A DNA stretch of 14,958 nucleotides from CAUJIW01 sp963205175 (GCA_041060555.1 JBEUDS010000039.1); one strand, 5' to 3'. Shown: positions 1 to 9,510, numbered from the stretch's first letter. Numbers and translations: made by a program. The notes: generated by a model not told the origin, from the letters alone.

Positions 1-48
1 TGCAAACTCCACCATAACGATGAACCCGGTGGCCACCAGCGACGCCGC

Positions 49-80
49 ATTCCGGGGTGGGGCATGCCCCACCCCGGAAT
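49..80. repeat. Perfect 32-bp palindrome over the kinase start
   Basis: The half-site attccggggtggggca (49-64) is followed at once by its exact reverse complement (65-80), with no spacer and the centre in GCATGC. It overlaps the only upstream start codon of the kinase frame (GTG at 57). As RNA it could form a very stable hairpin of about 12-14 pairs; as DNA it could be a dimeric-protein site. No T-tract follows, so it is not a canonical intrinsic terminator. The palindrome is certain from the sequence; its function is unknown. Confidence 0.8.
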
Positions 81-2978
81 ACACCATCGCCTACACCGGA
101 AATTACACCACGAGCGCGGACGCTAACTTCTCAGCATGACCGTGGTTCGTTGCTGGCGGAGCTGCTGCTGACCATGGGCGAGGCGGTGGTCACCGTTGAC
201 GCCCATGGTACCATCGTCCTGTTCAATCGCGCCGCCGAACATCTGTTCGGCTATGCCGCCGAGGACGTGCTGGGCCAGCCGCTCGGCGTTCTGCTGCCGG
301 AAGCCAGCCGGGCAACCCATGCCGAACATATGCGCCGGTTCGCGCAAAGCGGTGACGGCCGGCAGATGATGGAGGGGCGGCCGGAGATCCAGGGTCTGCG
401 GCGCGACGGCTCCACCTTCCACGCCGCCGCCGCCGTCACCAAGACCTGGCAGGGGGGATCGATCTTCTACACCGCCGTGCTGCGCGACGTGACCGAGCGT
501 CGCCGCGCCCGCGAGGCGATCGAGGAACGCAACCGGGTGCTCGCGGCACTGGCCCAGGCGCAGGAGAATTTCATCACCGGCATGCCGGTGACCGATGTGT
601 TCTCGGGCATGCTGGATTTGCTGCTCGATGTCACCGGCAGCGAATACGGCTTCATCGCCGAAGTCCTAATGACGGCGGACGGCGAGCCCTATCTGCTGGC
701 CCACGCCATCAACCAGATGAACTGGGATGCCGACACTGCCCGGTTCTACCGGGACAAATGGCAAAGCGGCATCGAGTTTCACGATCTCGACTCCCTGTAC
801 GGCGAGATCGTCACCACCAACGACGTGGTGCTGGCCAACACGCCCCCTGCCGACAGCCGGTCGGCGGGTGTGCCGCGCGGCCATCCGCCGCTCAACGCTT
901 TCCTGGGTGTGCCGATCCGCCGCGGCGGCGTGGTGATCGGCGCCATCGGTCTCGCCAATCGCCCCGGCGGCTACGAGACCGACATGCTGCCGGGTCTGCG
1001 ACCGATCGCCTCGACGCTCGCCGCGCTGATCGAGGCCTACCGCAGTGGCAATGAGCGCCGGCGTACCCTTGAGGCGCTGCAGCGCAGCGAGCGATACAGT
1101 CGCGCCCTCTTCGAGCATGCCACTGTCGGTCTGATGCTGGTGTCACTCGACCTGACGGTCATCGACGCCAACCGGGCGGTCGAGCTGTTGCTCGGCTATG
1201 ACGTGGGGGCGCTCAACGGGCAACGGCTGGCGGCGCTCACGCCCAGCCGGTATCACGCCATGGATCGCATGCAGTTCGGGCAGGCCTGCCGCACCGGCGT
1301 GCTGGACGGCTACGAGAAGCATTTGCTGCACCGGGATGGCGATCCGGTGCCCGTGCGTTTGCATGGCCGGCTGATCGACGATGACGGCGAGCAGCTGCTG
1401 GTGCTGGAAGTCGAGAATCTGACGCCCGAGATCCGGGCGCGGCGTACCGAGCAGAATCTCGCCAAGGCGCAACGCATCGCCAAGCTTGGCACCTGGGAAT
1501 GGCACATCGGTTCCGGCGAATTCTGGCTGTCGGATGAGGCACTGCGGACGCTCGGGCGGACGGCCGCCGAGGATATCTCCGGCATTGATGCCTTTGTCGC
1601 GCTGGTTCACCCCGACGATCAGCCAAGCTTCCGCGCGGCGATCGAACAGACCTTGCTGCATGATGACGACCTGCGGCTGACGCACCGGGTGGTGCAGCCC
1701 GACGGCGGGATCCGGGTGGTCATCCAGCAGGCCGAGATCGAGTACGACATCAGCGGCGCGCCGGTGCGCATGACCGGCACCATGCTGGACAATACCGCCC
1801 AGGCGCAGGTCGAGGAACAGTTGCGCCAGGCCCAGAAGATGGAGGCGGTGGGTCAGCTCACCGGCGGCATCGCCCACGATTTCAACAACATCCTGGCGGT
1901 GATGATCGGCAACCTCGACCTGATGTCGGAACATGTCGCCGATCCGATGGCGCGTGACATGCTGGAGAAGTGCATCTCGGCCGGCGAACGCGGTGCCTCG
2001 CTGGTGCGCGGCCTGCTGGCCTTCGCACGGCAGCAGCCCCTGCGGCCGGAAACCATCGACATCAACGCGCTCGTCGCCACCATGGCGACGCTGCTGGCGC
2101 GGGTGCTCGGCGAGACGATCGACATCGTCCTGCGTCCGGCGGAGACGTCCTGCCGGAGCCAGGTCGACGGTGCCATGCTGGAAAGCGCCATCATCAACAT
2201 GGCGATCAACGCCCGTGACGCGATGCCGGATGGCGGCACGCTGACGCTGGCGACGGGCGATCTCACGGTCGGCGCGGACGTGCTTGACGACAGCAGCGCC
2301 GATCTGGCGCCGGGACACTATGTCTGCCTCACCATCACCGACACGGGCGTGGGCATGTCGGAGGCGGTGCGACGTCGGGTGTTCGAGCCCTTCTTCACCA
2401 CCAAGGGGCTGGGCAAGGGCACCGGGCTTGGCCTGTCGATGGTCTACGGCTTCGCCAAGCAGTCCGGTGGCACGGTGCGTGTCGCCTCGCAGCCGGGGCA
2501 TGGCACGACGATCACGCTTGTCCTGCCGGCGCTGGATGGCGGGAATGCCGACACGCCGACGGACTCCGGTGCGGCGGCCGCAGCACGGGGGACCGACCCC
2601 GAACGCGGCTGCGTCCTGCTGGTGGAAGACAACGCCGACATTCGCGCCGTCAACGCGGCGCTGCTGCGGCAGTTCGGCTTCGAGGTGATCGACGTGCCGG
2701 ATGCCCGCTCGGCGCTCGACGTCCTGCGCGGGGAACAGGACATCGTCCTGCTGTTCTCCGACATCCTGCTCAAGGACAGCGCCAGCGGCGTGCAGCTCGC
2801 GCAGGAAGCGCGCAGCCTGCGGCCAGCGTTGAAGATCCTGCTGACCTCCGGCCATGAGCGGCCCGCCGCGGCCGGTCCCGACAGTGATGTCGGCTTCCTG
2901 CCCAAGCCATACCGCGCCGCCGAGCTGGAGGCGGCGATCCGCCGGATGGTGGCCGGCGAGGCCCCGGAGAACGGCTGA
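57..2978 (+). CDS. Hybrid sensor histidine kinase (PAS-GAF-PAS-PAS-HisKA-HATPase-REC)
   Basis: A 973-residue hybrid two-component kinase with no transmembrane segment visible, so probably a cytoplasmic sensor. Domains in order: PAS about 34-150 (FNRAAEHLFGY), GAF about 177-327 (FLGVPIRRGGVVIGAIGLAN), PAS about 345-460, a third PAS about 470-588 (AKLGTWEWHIGSGEFWLSDE), HisKA with GGIAHDFNN and phospho-acceptor His607, HATPase with N-box around Asn718, DTGVG at 762-766 and a GKGTGLGLS loop near 786-794, then a C-terminal receiver at about 851-968 with acidic pair Glu857/Asp858, phospho-acceptor Asp902 and Lys950. The HisKA/HATPase resembles the CckA/FixL-like class of alphaproteobacterial hybrid kinases. 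The start is uncertain: GTG at 57 is the first possible start after an in-frame TGA at 21, has no clear ribosome binding site and sits in a palindrome. TTG at 150 or ATG at 174 are alternatives, though ATG 174 would cut into the first PAS helix. No partner regulator is in view, so the signal and output are unknown. Confidence 0.9.
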   Translation: MGHAPPRNTPSPTPEITPRARTLTSQHDRGSLLAELLLTMGEAVVTVDAHGTIVLFNRAAEHLFGYAAEDVLGQPLGVLLPEASRATHAEHMRRFAQSGDGRQMMEGRPEIQGLRRDGSTFHAAAAVTKTWQGGSIFYTAVLRDVTERRRAREAIEERNRVLAALAQAQENFITGMPVTDVFSGMLDLLLDVTGSEYGFIAEVLMTADGEPYLLAHAINQMNWDADTARFYRDKWQSGIEFHDLDSLYGEIVTTNDVVLANTPPADSRSAGVPRGHPPLNAFLGVPIRRGGVVIGAIGLANRPGGYETDMLPGLRPIASTLAALIEAYRSGNERRRTLEALQRSERYSRALFEHATVGLMLVSLDLTVIDANRAVELLLGYDVGALNGQRLAALTPSRYHAMDRMQFGQACRTGVLDGYEKHLLHRDGDPVPVRLHGRLIDDDGEQLLVLEVENLTPEIRARRTEQNLAKAQRIAKLGTWEWHIGSGEFWLSDEALRTLGRTAAEDISGIDAFVALVHPDDQPSFRAAIEQTLLHDDDLRLTHRVVQPDGGIRVVIQQAEIEYDISGAPVRMTGTMLDNTAQAQVEEQLRQAQKMEAVGQLTGGIAHDFNNILAVMIGNLDLMSEHVADPMARDMLEKCISAGERGASLVRGLLAFARQQPLRPETIDINALVATMATLLARVLGETIDIVLRPAETSCRSQVDGAMLESAIINMAINARDAMPDGGTLTLATGDLTVGADVLDDSSADLAPGHYVCLTITDTGVGMSEAVRRRVFEPFFTTKGLGKGTGLGLSMVYGFAKQSGGTVRVASQPGHGTTITLVLPALDGGNADTPTDSGAAAAARGTDPERGCVLLVEDNADIRAVNAALLRQFGFEVIDVPDARSALDVLRGEQDIVLLFSDILLKDSASGVQLAQEARSLRPALKILLTSGHERPAAAGPDSDVGFLPKPYRAAELEAAIRRMVAGEAPENG

Positions 2979-4208
2979 TCAGGTCGCCGGTGTCGCGCGC
3001 AGGGCGTGCCGGCCCCACAGGAACAGCACGCCACACAGCGTCATCAGCAGCAGGATCAGGCCGGCCTGCACGCCGGTCCAGCCCACTTGTCCCAGCAGCA
3101 CGCCGGCGAGGATGGCGGCCACGGACGATCCGGTGAAGACAATGAACTCGGCGGTGCCCTGAATGCGGGCGCGGGTGGCCGGCGTCGTGCCCCGGGTGAT
3201 CAGGGTGGTGCCGGTGACGTAGAGAAAGTTCCAGCCCAGCCCGACCAGGATCAGTGCCGCCGAGAAGTGCCCCAGCGTCTGGCCGCTCAGGGCGATGATG
3301 GCGGCCAGCAGCATGGCGACCACGCCGGCCACCATCACCCGGGGCAGGCCGAAGCGGCGCACCAGCTCGCCGACCACCAGGGCGGGGCCGAACATCGCCA
3401 GCACGTGGGCCTGAATGACATCGGTGGATTCACCGGGGGTGAAGCCGCAGCCTTGCATGGCCAGTGGCGTTGCCGCCATCACCAGCGACATGCCGCCGGC
3501 GGCGGCGGTGGCGGCGACGATGCCGGTGAGGACGCCCGGCGAGCCCCAGGGGCGGGGCGGCGCCGGAGACGCCGGCGCGGCGGTGTCGTCCGGGCCGGCC
3601 GGATGCGCGGCGCAACAGGGGGCCAGCGGAGTCACCGCCAGCGGCAGCAGGGCGAGCGCGGCGGCGGCGGTCATTACCAGGCTGGCGCCGGCGAAGGTGA
3701 TGGGCGCCATCCACGCTTCCGCCCACCCCACCAGGGTTGGCGCCGCGAACGCCGCCACCAGCGAGCCGATCAGCACCCCGGAAATGGCGCGCGGCGCATT
3801 GTCCGGATCGACCGCCTCGGCGGCGGCATAGCGGTGGAACTGGCTGACGCCGAAATACAGACCCTGGACGAAGCAGCCGGCGGCCAGCAGGGCGAAGCTC
3901 ATCCGCTGCACGCCGATCAGGGTCAGCACGCCGCCGAGAATGCCGGCCAGCGCGCCGAGCAGGAACACGGGCCGGCGCCCGAGGCGGTGCATGGCGAACG
4001 AGGCCGGGACGGTGGCGACCGCCGTGCCGACGGTCGCCAGGGCGACCGGCAGGGTGGCGACATCGGCGCGGCCGGCGATGCTGGCGGCCGCAAGGCTGGC
4101 ATAGGCGACCTGCGTCATGGTGACGACCAGTGAAAAACCCTGCGCCACGGCGAGGCCCATGACCGTCGGCCAGCCTGCCTGCCACCAGTGTAGAAACCTC
4201 TGCCTCAT
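2979..4208 (-). CDS. MFS transporter
   Basis: A 409-residue inner-membrane protein of the major facilitator superfamily with about 12 hydrophobic segments and the cytoplasmic loop motif MHRLGRRPVFLLGAL after the third. The start chosen is ATG at 4208 (MRQRFLHWWQAG), where the hydrophobic core begins; the frame stays open to 4649, but that extension is Arg/Pro-rich, non-membrane and runs into phaZ, so I reject it. The sequence pattern (DVATLPVALATVGTAVATVP, then GLYFGVSQFHRYAAAEAVDP) recalls alphaproteobacterial RfnT/YfkF-like carriers, including riboflavin uptake proteins, but I cannot fix the substrate and see no FMN riboswitch upstream. It lies 107 bp downstream of phaZ on the same strand and could be co-transcribed. 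Its TGA is immediately adjacent to the kinase TGA on the other strand (TGATCA at 2976-2981), so there is no intergenic space. Confidence 0.88.
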   Translation of the reverse strand: MRQRFLHWWQAGWPTVMGLAVAQGFSLVVTMTQVAYASLAAASIAGRADVATLPVALATVGTAVATVPASFAMHRLGRRPVFLLGALAGILGGVLTLIGVQRMSFALLAAGCFVQGLYFGVSQFHRYAAAEAVDPDNAPRAISGVLIGSLVAAFAAPTLVGWAEAWMAPITFAGASLVMTAAAALALLPLAVTPLAPCCAAHPAGPDDTAAPASPAPPRPWGSPGVLTGIVAATAAAGGMSLVMAATPLAMQGCGFTPGESTDVIQAHVLAMFGPALVVGELVRRFGLPRVMVAGVVAMLLAAIIALSGQTLGHFSAALILVGLGWNFLYVTGTTLITRGTTPATRARIQGTAEFIVFTGSSVAAILAGVLLGQVGWTGVQAGLILLLMTLCGVLFLWGRHALRATPAT

Positions 4209-4315
4209 CGCGGCCCGACCATAGCCGCGCGGGGTCGCCGCGTCGACGGCGGAGCGCGCGCCATGGCGTTTGGTCACAGGGTGGCGTGGGTTGCAGCGCG
4301 GCTGCCGGCGGACTT

Positions 4316-5542
<1,227 letters not shown>

Positions 5543-5586
5543 CGATTACCCGCTTTCTGTTGTCGCCGTGCTCGCGCAATGCCGTG

Positions 5587-5616
5587 ATTTTCCGGCTTCT
5601 TTGGCGCATTTGACAA
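5587..5616 (-). promoter_or_regulatory. Possible sigma-70 promoter for phaZ
   Basis: On the minus strand TTGTCA (5616-5611, five of six matches to the -35 consensus) is followed after 18 nt by GAAAAT (5592-5587, four of six to -10). This would give a leader of about 40 nt ahead of the phaZ ATG at 5542. Such matches arise by chance and alphaproteobacterial -10 boxes vary, so this is only a candidate. Confidence 0.25.
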
Positions 5617-5652
5617 TCAGGTTACGTCGGTTCCAGTGAATGTCTAGCGCTT

Positions 5653-5728
5653 CAAGCTTGCAAACTGCTTAAGCCTGCACGGCGTGTCACGAAGTCGAGC
5701 CTTTTCAAGGCTATAGTTGCGATGCAAC
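5653..5728. promoter_or_regulatory. Dyad-rich control region between phaZ and the dehydrogenase gene
   Basis: Within the 217-bp divergent intergenic region (5543-5759) four dyads lie within 76 bp: CAAGCTTG (5653-5660), GCTTAAGC (5667-5674), AGCCTT-ttc-AAGGCT (5698-5712) and GTTGC-gat-GCAAC (5716-5728). The last contains TGC-N3-GCA, which resembles the TGC-rich dyads reported for PhaR-type PHB regulators; that link is inference. The last two are separated by 3 bp and end 31 bp before the dehydrogenase ATG, so either could be an operator or a leader hairpin. The rest of the gap shows no gene. Confidence 0.45.
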
Positions 5729-5759
5729 ATGAATAGGTGTTCATTTTTGGAGGGATGGG

Positions 5760-6575
5760 ATGAGCGAATCAGCACTGGACCTGATGGACCCGAAACAACT
5801 CAGGGGCCGTTCGGCGGTCGTCACCGGGTCCACCAGCGGCATCGGCCTGGCGGTCGCCGAGGGGCTGGCGGCGGCCGGGTGCAATGTGGCGCTGAGCGGT
5901 TTCGGTGACGCGGCGGAGATCGAGGCGACCCGCCAGCGGCTGGCGGCGCTGGGCGTCAGGGTCACCTGGTCGCCGGCCGATCTCAGCCAGGGGGAGCAGG
6001 TGCGCGGCTATGTCGAGCAGGCGATCGCCGATTTCGGCGCGGTCGACATCCTGGTCAACAACGCCGGCATCCAGTTCGTCGCGGCGGTGGAGGATTTCCC
6101 CGACGACAAGTGGGAGAAGATCGTCGCGCTGAACCTGTCGGCGGCGTTCTACGCCACCAAGGCGGCGCTGCCGGGCATGAAGGCGCGCGACTGGGGGCGC
6201 ATCGTCAATATCGCCTCGGCCCACGGGCTGACGGCCTCGCCGTTCAAGTCGGCCTATGTCTCGGCCAAGCATGGCATCCTCGGCCTGACCAAGACGGTGG
6301 CGCTGGAGTGCGCGGAGGCCAACATCACCTGCAACGCCATCTGCCCCGGCTACGTCAACACGCCGCTGGTGGCTGGTCAGATCAAGGATCAGGCGAAGGT
6401 GCACAACATGTCGGAGGCCGATGTGGTGCGCAACGTCATCCTCGCCTCGCAGCCCAACAAGCGCTTCGCCGAGACGGCGGAGATCGCGGCGATGACGCTG
6501 TTCCTGTGTTCCGACGCCGGCCGTTCCATCACCGGCGTGCCGCTGTCGATGGATGGAGGCTGGACCGCGCGCTGA
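5760..6575 (+). CDS. bdhA: 3-hydroxybutyrate dehydrogenase (short-chain dehydrogenase)
   Basis: A 271-residue classical SDR. The NAD-binding motif TGSTSGIG is at 22-29, NNAG at 100-103, and the catalytic set is Asn125, Ser153, Tyr166 and Lys170 (SAYVSAKHG). The stretches QFVAAVEDFPDDKW, IVNIASAHGLTAS, NAICPGYVNTPLV and the C-terminal MDGGWTAR are typical of D-3-hydroxybutyrate dehydrogenase (EC 1.1.1.30), which converts 3-hydroxybutyrate to acetoacetate in the cytosol. The start ATG at 5760 has a strong GGAGGG (5749-5754) five bases upstream; an ATG at 5755 is out of frame. It diverges from phaZ, which supports the substrate assignment over other SDRs. A hairpin follows its stop. Exact substrate is inferred from family and context. 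Confidence 0.92.
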   Translation: MSESALDLMDPKQLRGRSAVVTGSTSGIGLAVAEGLAAAGCNVALSGFGDAAEIEATRQRLAALGVRVTWSPADLSQGEQVRGYVEQAIADFGAVDILVNNAGIQFVAAVEDFPDDKWEKIVALNLSAAFYATKAALPGMKARDWGRIVNIASAHGLTASPFKSAYVSAKHGILGLTKTVALECAEANITCNAICPGYVNTPLVAGQIKDQAKVHNMSEADVVRNVILASQPNKRFAETAEIAAMTLFLCSDAGRSITGVPLSMDGGWTAR

Positions 6576-6597
6576 CGTGGAAGGCGCGCCAACGCAC

Positions 6598-6629
6598 AAG
6601 GCCGGCCCTCGGGTGAGAGGACCGGCCTT
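6598..6629. terminator. Bidirectional terminator-like hairpin between convergent genes
   Basis: Outer stem aaggccgg (6598-6605) pairs with ccggcctt (6622-6629); an inner cctc/gagg stem (6607-6610/6617-6620) closes a 6-nt loop, separated by one mismatch. It sits 22 bp past the dehydrogenase stop and 25 bp before the isomerase stop on the other strand. No T-run follows on either strand, so termination strength is uncertain. Confidence 0.6.
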
Positions 6630-6654
6630 CCGGATCTGGCGACGTCCGCCGGCC

Positions 6655-7209
<555 letters not shown>

Positions 7210-7261
7210 CGTCAGGGACTCGCTCGGAACGGATTGAACGGGTTGGTCTTAACCGGGTTGA

Positions 7262-7774
7262 TCAGCGCTGCTTTACCCGCGCCTTCACCTCCTCGGCAAT
7301 AGCCGGCGGCACGAAGGCGGTGATATCGCCGCCGTAGGAGGCGATTTCCTTGACCAGCCGGGAGGCGATGGGTTGCAGCGCGACGTCGGCCATCAGGAAC
7401 ACGGTCTCGACGTCCGGGTTGAGCTTCTGGTTCATGCCGGCCATCTGGAACTCGTATTCGAAGTCCGACACCGCGCGCAGGCCGCGCACGATCACCGAGG
7501 CGTTCTGGGCTTCGGCGAACTTCATCAGCAGCGCGTCGAAGGCGACCACCTCGATGCAGTGATCAAGGTCGGCGGTCTCGCGCCGCACCTGCGCCACCCG
7601 TTCCTCCAGGGTGAACATCGGCGACTTCGACGGGTTGGTGGCGACGCCGATCACCAGCCGGTCGACGAGCTTGACGCCGCGGCGAATGATGTCGAGGTGG
7701 CCCTTGGTGATGGGATCGAAGGTGCCCGGGTAGACCCCGATGCGGGGGCGGGAAGAGGGGGTGTCGGCAGACAT
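7262..7774 (-). CDS. coaD: Phosphopantetheine adenylyltransferase CoaD
   Basis: A 170-residue nucleotidyltransferase of the cytosol that joins ATP and 4'-phosphopantetheine to form dephospho-CoA, the penultimate step of CoA synthesis. The N-terminal YPGTFDPITKGH carries the (H/T)xGH signature at residues 23-26, followed by the family block VRGLRAVSDFEYEFQMAGMN and the C-terminal SRLVKEIASYGGDI corresponding to the ISSxxVKE motif of other CoaD proteins. Length is normal. The start ATG at 7774 has a purine-rich gagagagag just upstream. It sits 65 bp after ispA and 52 bp before the isomerase gene on the same strand. Confidence 0.97.
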   Translation of the reverse strand: MSADTPSSRPRIGVYPGTFDPITKGHLDIIRRGVKLVDRLVIGVATNPSKSPMFTLEERVAQVRRETADLDHCIEVVAFDALLMKFAEAQNASVIVRGLRAVSDFEYEFQMAGMNQKLNPDVETVFLMADVALQPIASRLVKEIASYGGDITAFVPPAIAEEVKARVKQR

Positions 7775-7839
7775 ATCTCTCTCTCGATTGCAGGTTGGCG
7801 ACCCTGGTTCTGGTGGTCTCGATGGTCCGGCCGGCGCCG

Positions 7840-8736
7840 TCAGCGGTCGCGCTCCACGGCAAAGCGGGCGACCGCGCGCAGCAGATCGGCCTCCTGGCCG
7901 AAGCCGGACAGGTGCGCGATCGCCTGGTTGATGAGGAAATCCGCCTGCTGGCGGGCGCGCTCCAGCCCCAGCAGCGAGACGAAGGTGGCCTTGCCGGCGG
8001 CGGCATCCTTGGCCACTGCCTTGCCAGTGCGGGCGGAATCACCTTCCACGTCGAGCAGATCGTCGGTGATCTGGAAGGCCAGCCCCAGATCATGGGCATA
8101 GCCCCGCAAACGGGTGCGCTGGTCCGGGCCGGCCTTGCCCATGATGGCGCCGGCCTCGACACAGAAGGAGATCAGCGCGCCGGTTTTCAGCTGCTGCAAC
8201 CGGGTCGTGGTCGGCAGGTCGAACACGCTGGTCTCGGCGGCGATGTCCATCGCCTGGCCGCCCACCATGCCGGCCGGGCCGGCGGCGCGGGCCAGTTCAA
8301 GCACCAGCTCGGCGCGTACCCGTGCATCCTCGTGGGTGGCCTCGTCGGCGAGAATCTCGAACGCCAGCGTCAGCAGGCCGTCCCCGGCCAGCACGGCCAT
8401 GCCCTCGTCGAACGCCTTGTGGACGGTCGGCTTGCCCCGGCGCATGTCGTCGTTATCCATGCAGGGCAGGTCGTCGTGGACCAGGCTGTAGCAATGGATG
8501 CACTCCACCGCCAGCGCCACCCGCAGCGACCGGTCCTTGTCGACATGGAAGAGGTCGCAGGCGGCGACCGTGAGCAGTGGCCGCATCCGCTTGCCGCCGC
8601 CCATGGTGGCGTGTCGCATCGCCTGGTAAAGCCGGCGGCGCGGATCCTCCGGCAGCTGGAGCAGGCGGTCGAAGCGGTTGTCCATCGCCTGGGCGAGGGC
8701 ATCGAGCGCGGGTTTCAGGGCGGCGGAAGGGTGCAT
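7840..8736 (-). CDS. ispA: Farnesyl diphosphate synthase (polyprenyl synthetase) IspA
   Basis: A 298-residue short-chain trans-isoprenyl diphosphate synthase that condenses DMAPP/GPP with IPP to give FPP. The first Asp-rich motif is DDLPCMD (Asp88, Asp89, Asp94) in the context CYSLVHDDLPCMDNDDMRRG, and the second is DDLLD (225-229); GGGKRMRP (47-53) binds diphosphate. The tyrosine five residues before the first Asp-rich motif and close similarity to E. coli IspA around it favour farnesyl rather than longer products. The start ATG at 8736 gives the normal length; the frame stays open to 8940, but that would overlap xseB and adds unrelated sequence. It begins 4 bp after the xseB stop, indicating translational coupling. 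Confidence 0.95.
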   Translation of the reverse strand: MHPSAALKPALDALAQAMDNRFDRLLQLPEDPRRRLYQAMRHATMGGGKRMRPLLTVAACDLFHVDKDRSLRVALAVECIHCYSLVHDDLPCMDNDDMRRGKPTVHKAFDEGMAVLAGDGLLTLAFEILADEATHEDARVRAELVLELARAAGPAGMVGGQAMDIAAETSVFDLPTTTRLQQLKTGALISFCVEAGAIMGKAGPDQRTRLRGYAHDLGLAFQITDDLLDVEGDSARTGKAVAKDAAAGKATFVSLLGLERARQQADFLINQAIAHLSGFGQEADLLRAVARFAVERDR

Positions 8737-8740
8737 TCCG

Positions 8741-8986
8741 TCACCCGGCGTCGAACGCCACGGCGGACTGCGGGGTGCCATCCGCGCCGATCTGAAGCTT
8801 TTCGATACGCGCCTGGGCGTCCTTGAGTTTGGTCTCGCAGTGCTGCTTGAGCAACGTGCCGCGGGTGTACAGGGCGATCGAGTCCTCAAGGCTCGCCTCG
8901 CCGGCCTCCAGCCGGTGCACGATGCCTTCGAGCTGTTCAAGCGCGGCCTCGAAACTCAACGCCGCAATGGTCGTGCTGTCTGTCAT
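8741..8986 (-). CDS. xseB: Exodeoxyribonuclease VII small subunit XseB
   Basis: An 81-residue XseB, the small subunit that joins XseA to form exonuclease VII, a single-strand-specific nuclease of the cytosol. The signature is SFEAALEQLEGIVHRLEAGEASLEDSIALYTRG, followed by the LKQHCETKLKDAQARIEKL helix; length is typical. The start ATG at 8986 is fixed by the strong GGGGAGG five bases upstream, in preference to an ATG at 9040 in the same frame. It is the first gene of a minus-strand run xseB-ispA-coaD-isomerase; xseB next to ispA is common in proteobacteria. A dxs gene, often next in such clusters, is absent here. Confidence 0.93.
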   Translation of the reverse strand: MTDSTTIAALSFEAALEQLEGIVHRLEAGEASLEDSIALYTRGTLLKQHCETKLKDAQARIEKLQIGADGTPQSAVAFDAG

Positions 8987-9011
8987 GGCCTCCCCGCGCA
9001 TTCCACAGCCT

Positions 9012-9040
9012 GTTCTGGCGAGCCGTCGCCGGTGGGTCAA
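9012..9040 (-). promoter_or_regulatory. Possible sigma-70 promoter for the xseB operon
   Basis: Minus-strand TTGACC (9040-9035, five of six to the -35 consensus) is followed after 17 nt by CAGAAC (9017-9012, a poor -10). It would place a start of transcription about 20 nt ahead of the xseB ATG. The spacing is good but the -10 is weak, so this is only suggestive. Confidence 0.25.
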
Positions 9041-9495
9041 GTCCCCAACGCCGACGCCTGTCGCCGGGCGCGAGGCGCGGCGATGCTTGCGGGACGTGGC
9101 GAAGAACTTCCGCCGCGAAAGTGCCTGCCATGATGGCCGGCGAAGTCCGTCAGTAATATGGAAACCGGAAATGATGACACGATGGTTGCCGTATTGTCGG
9201 GGCGATCTATTGGCCGGCGTACTGTTCAGTGCCGATCGGTTGTCTGGAAATCAGTACCGGACCGACACATTGTGGAGTTGGTCACAAACGGTCACCGCGC
9301 GTCGATGCGCTGAATGAAGGAGAAATTGCCTGATTGCTTTCAGGTCGTGCAAGGTCGCTGAATATCCCGGGGTGTCGGTGTTGATGATCGACATCGTTAC
9401 TGATGACCGTATTCATCTCTTCGCGTCATCAACGGAAAATTCAGCATTATCTACCAATTTCCTTGCGTTCATCGATATTGTTTGTGAACGTCATT

Positions 9496-9510
9496 CTGCA
9501 CGTCGTGCAG
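9496..9510. promoter_or_regulatory. Perfect dyad ahead of the H1-like gene
   Basis: CTGCACG (9496-9502), one base T, then CGTGCAG (9504-9510) form a perfect 7+7 inverted repeat. It ends 5 bp before the AAGGGGG ribosome binding site and 15 bp before the ATG at 9526. The 1-nt spacer is too short for an RNA loop without opening base pairs, so a dimeric repressor site is the simpler reading. Which protein binds is unknown. Confidence 0.5.

Noticed and set aside
1143..2855. 570-codon open frame on the minus strand inside the kinase gene
   Set aside because: It is antisense to a protein with complete kinase and receiver motifs, and its translation is His/Arg/Gln-rich with no recognisable domain; a GC-rich shadow.
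3006..4133. 375-codon plus-strand frame over the transporter
   Set aside because: Low-complexity Gly/Gln/His translation antisense to clear membrane segments; a shadow.
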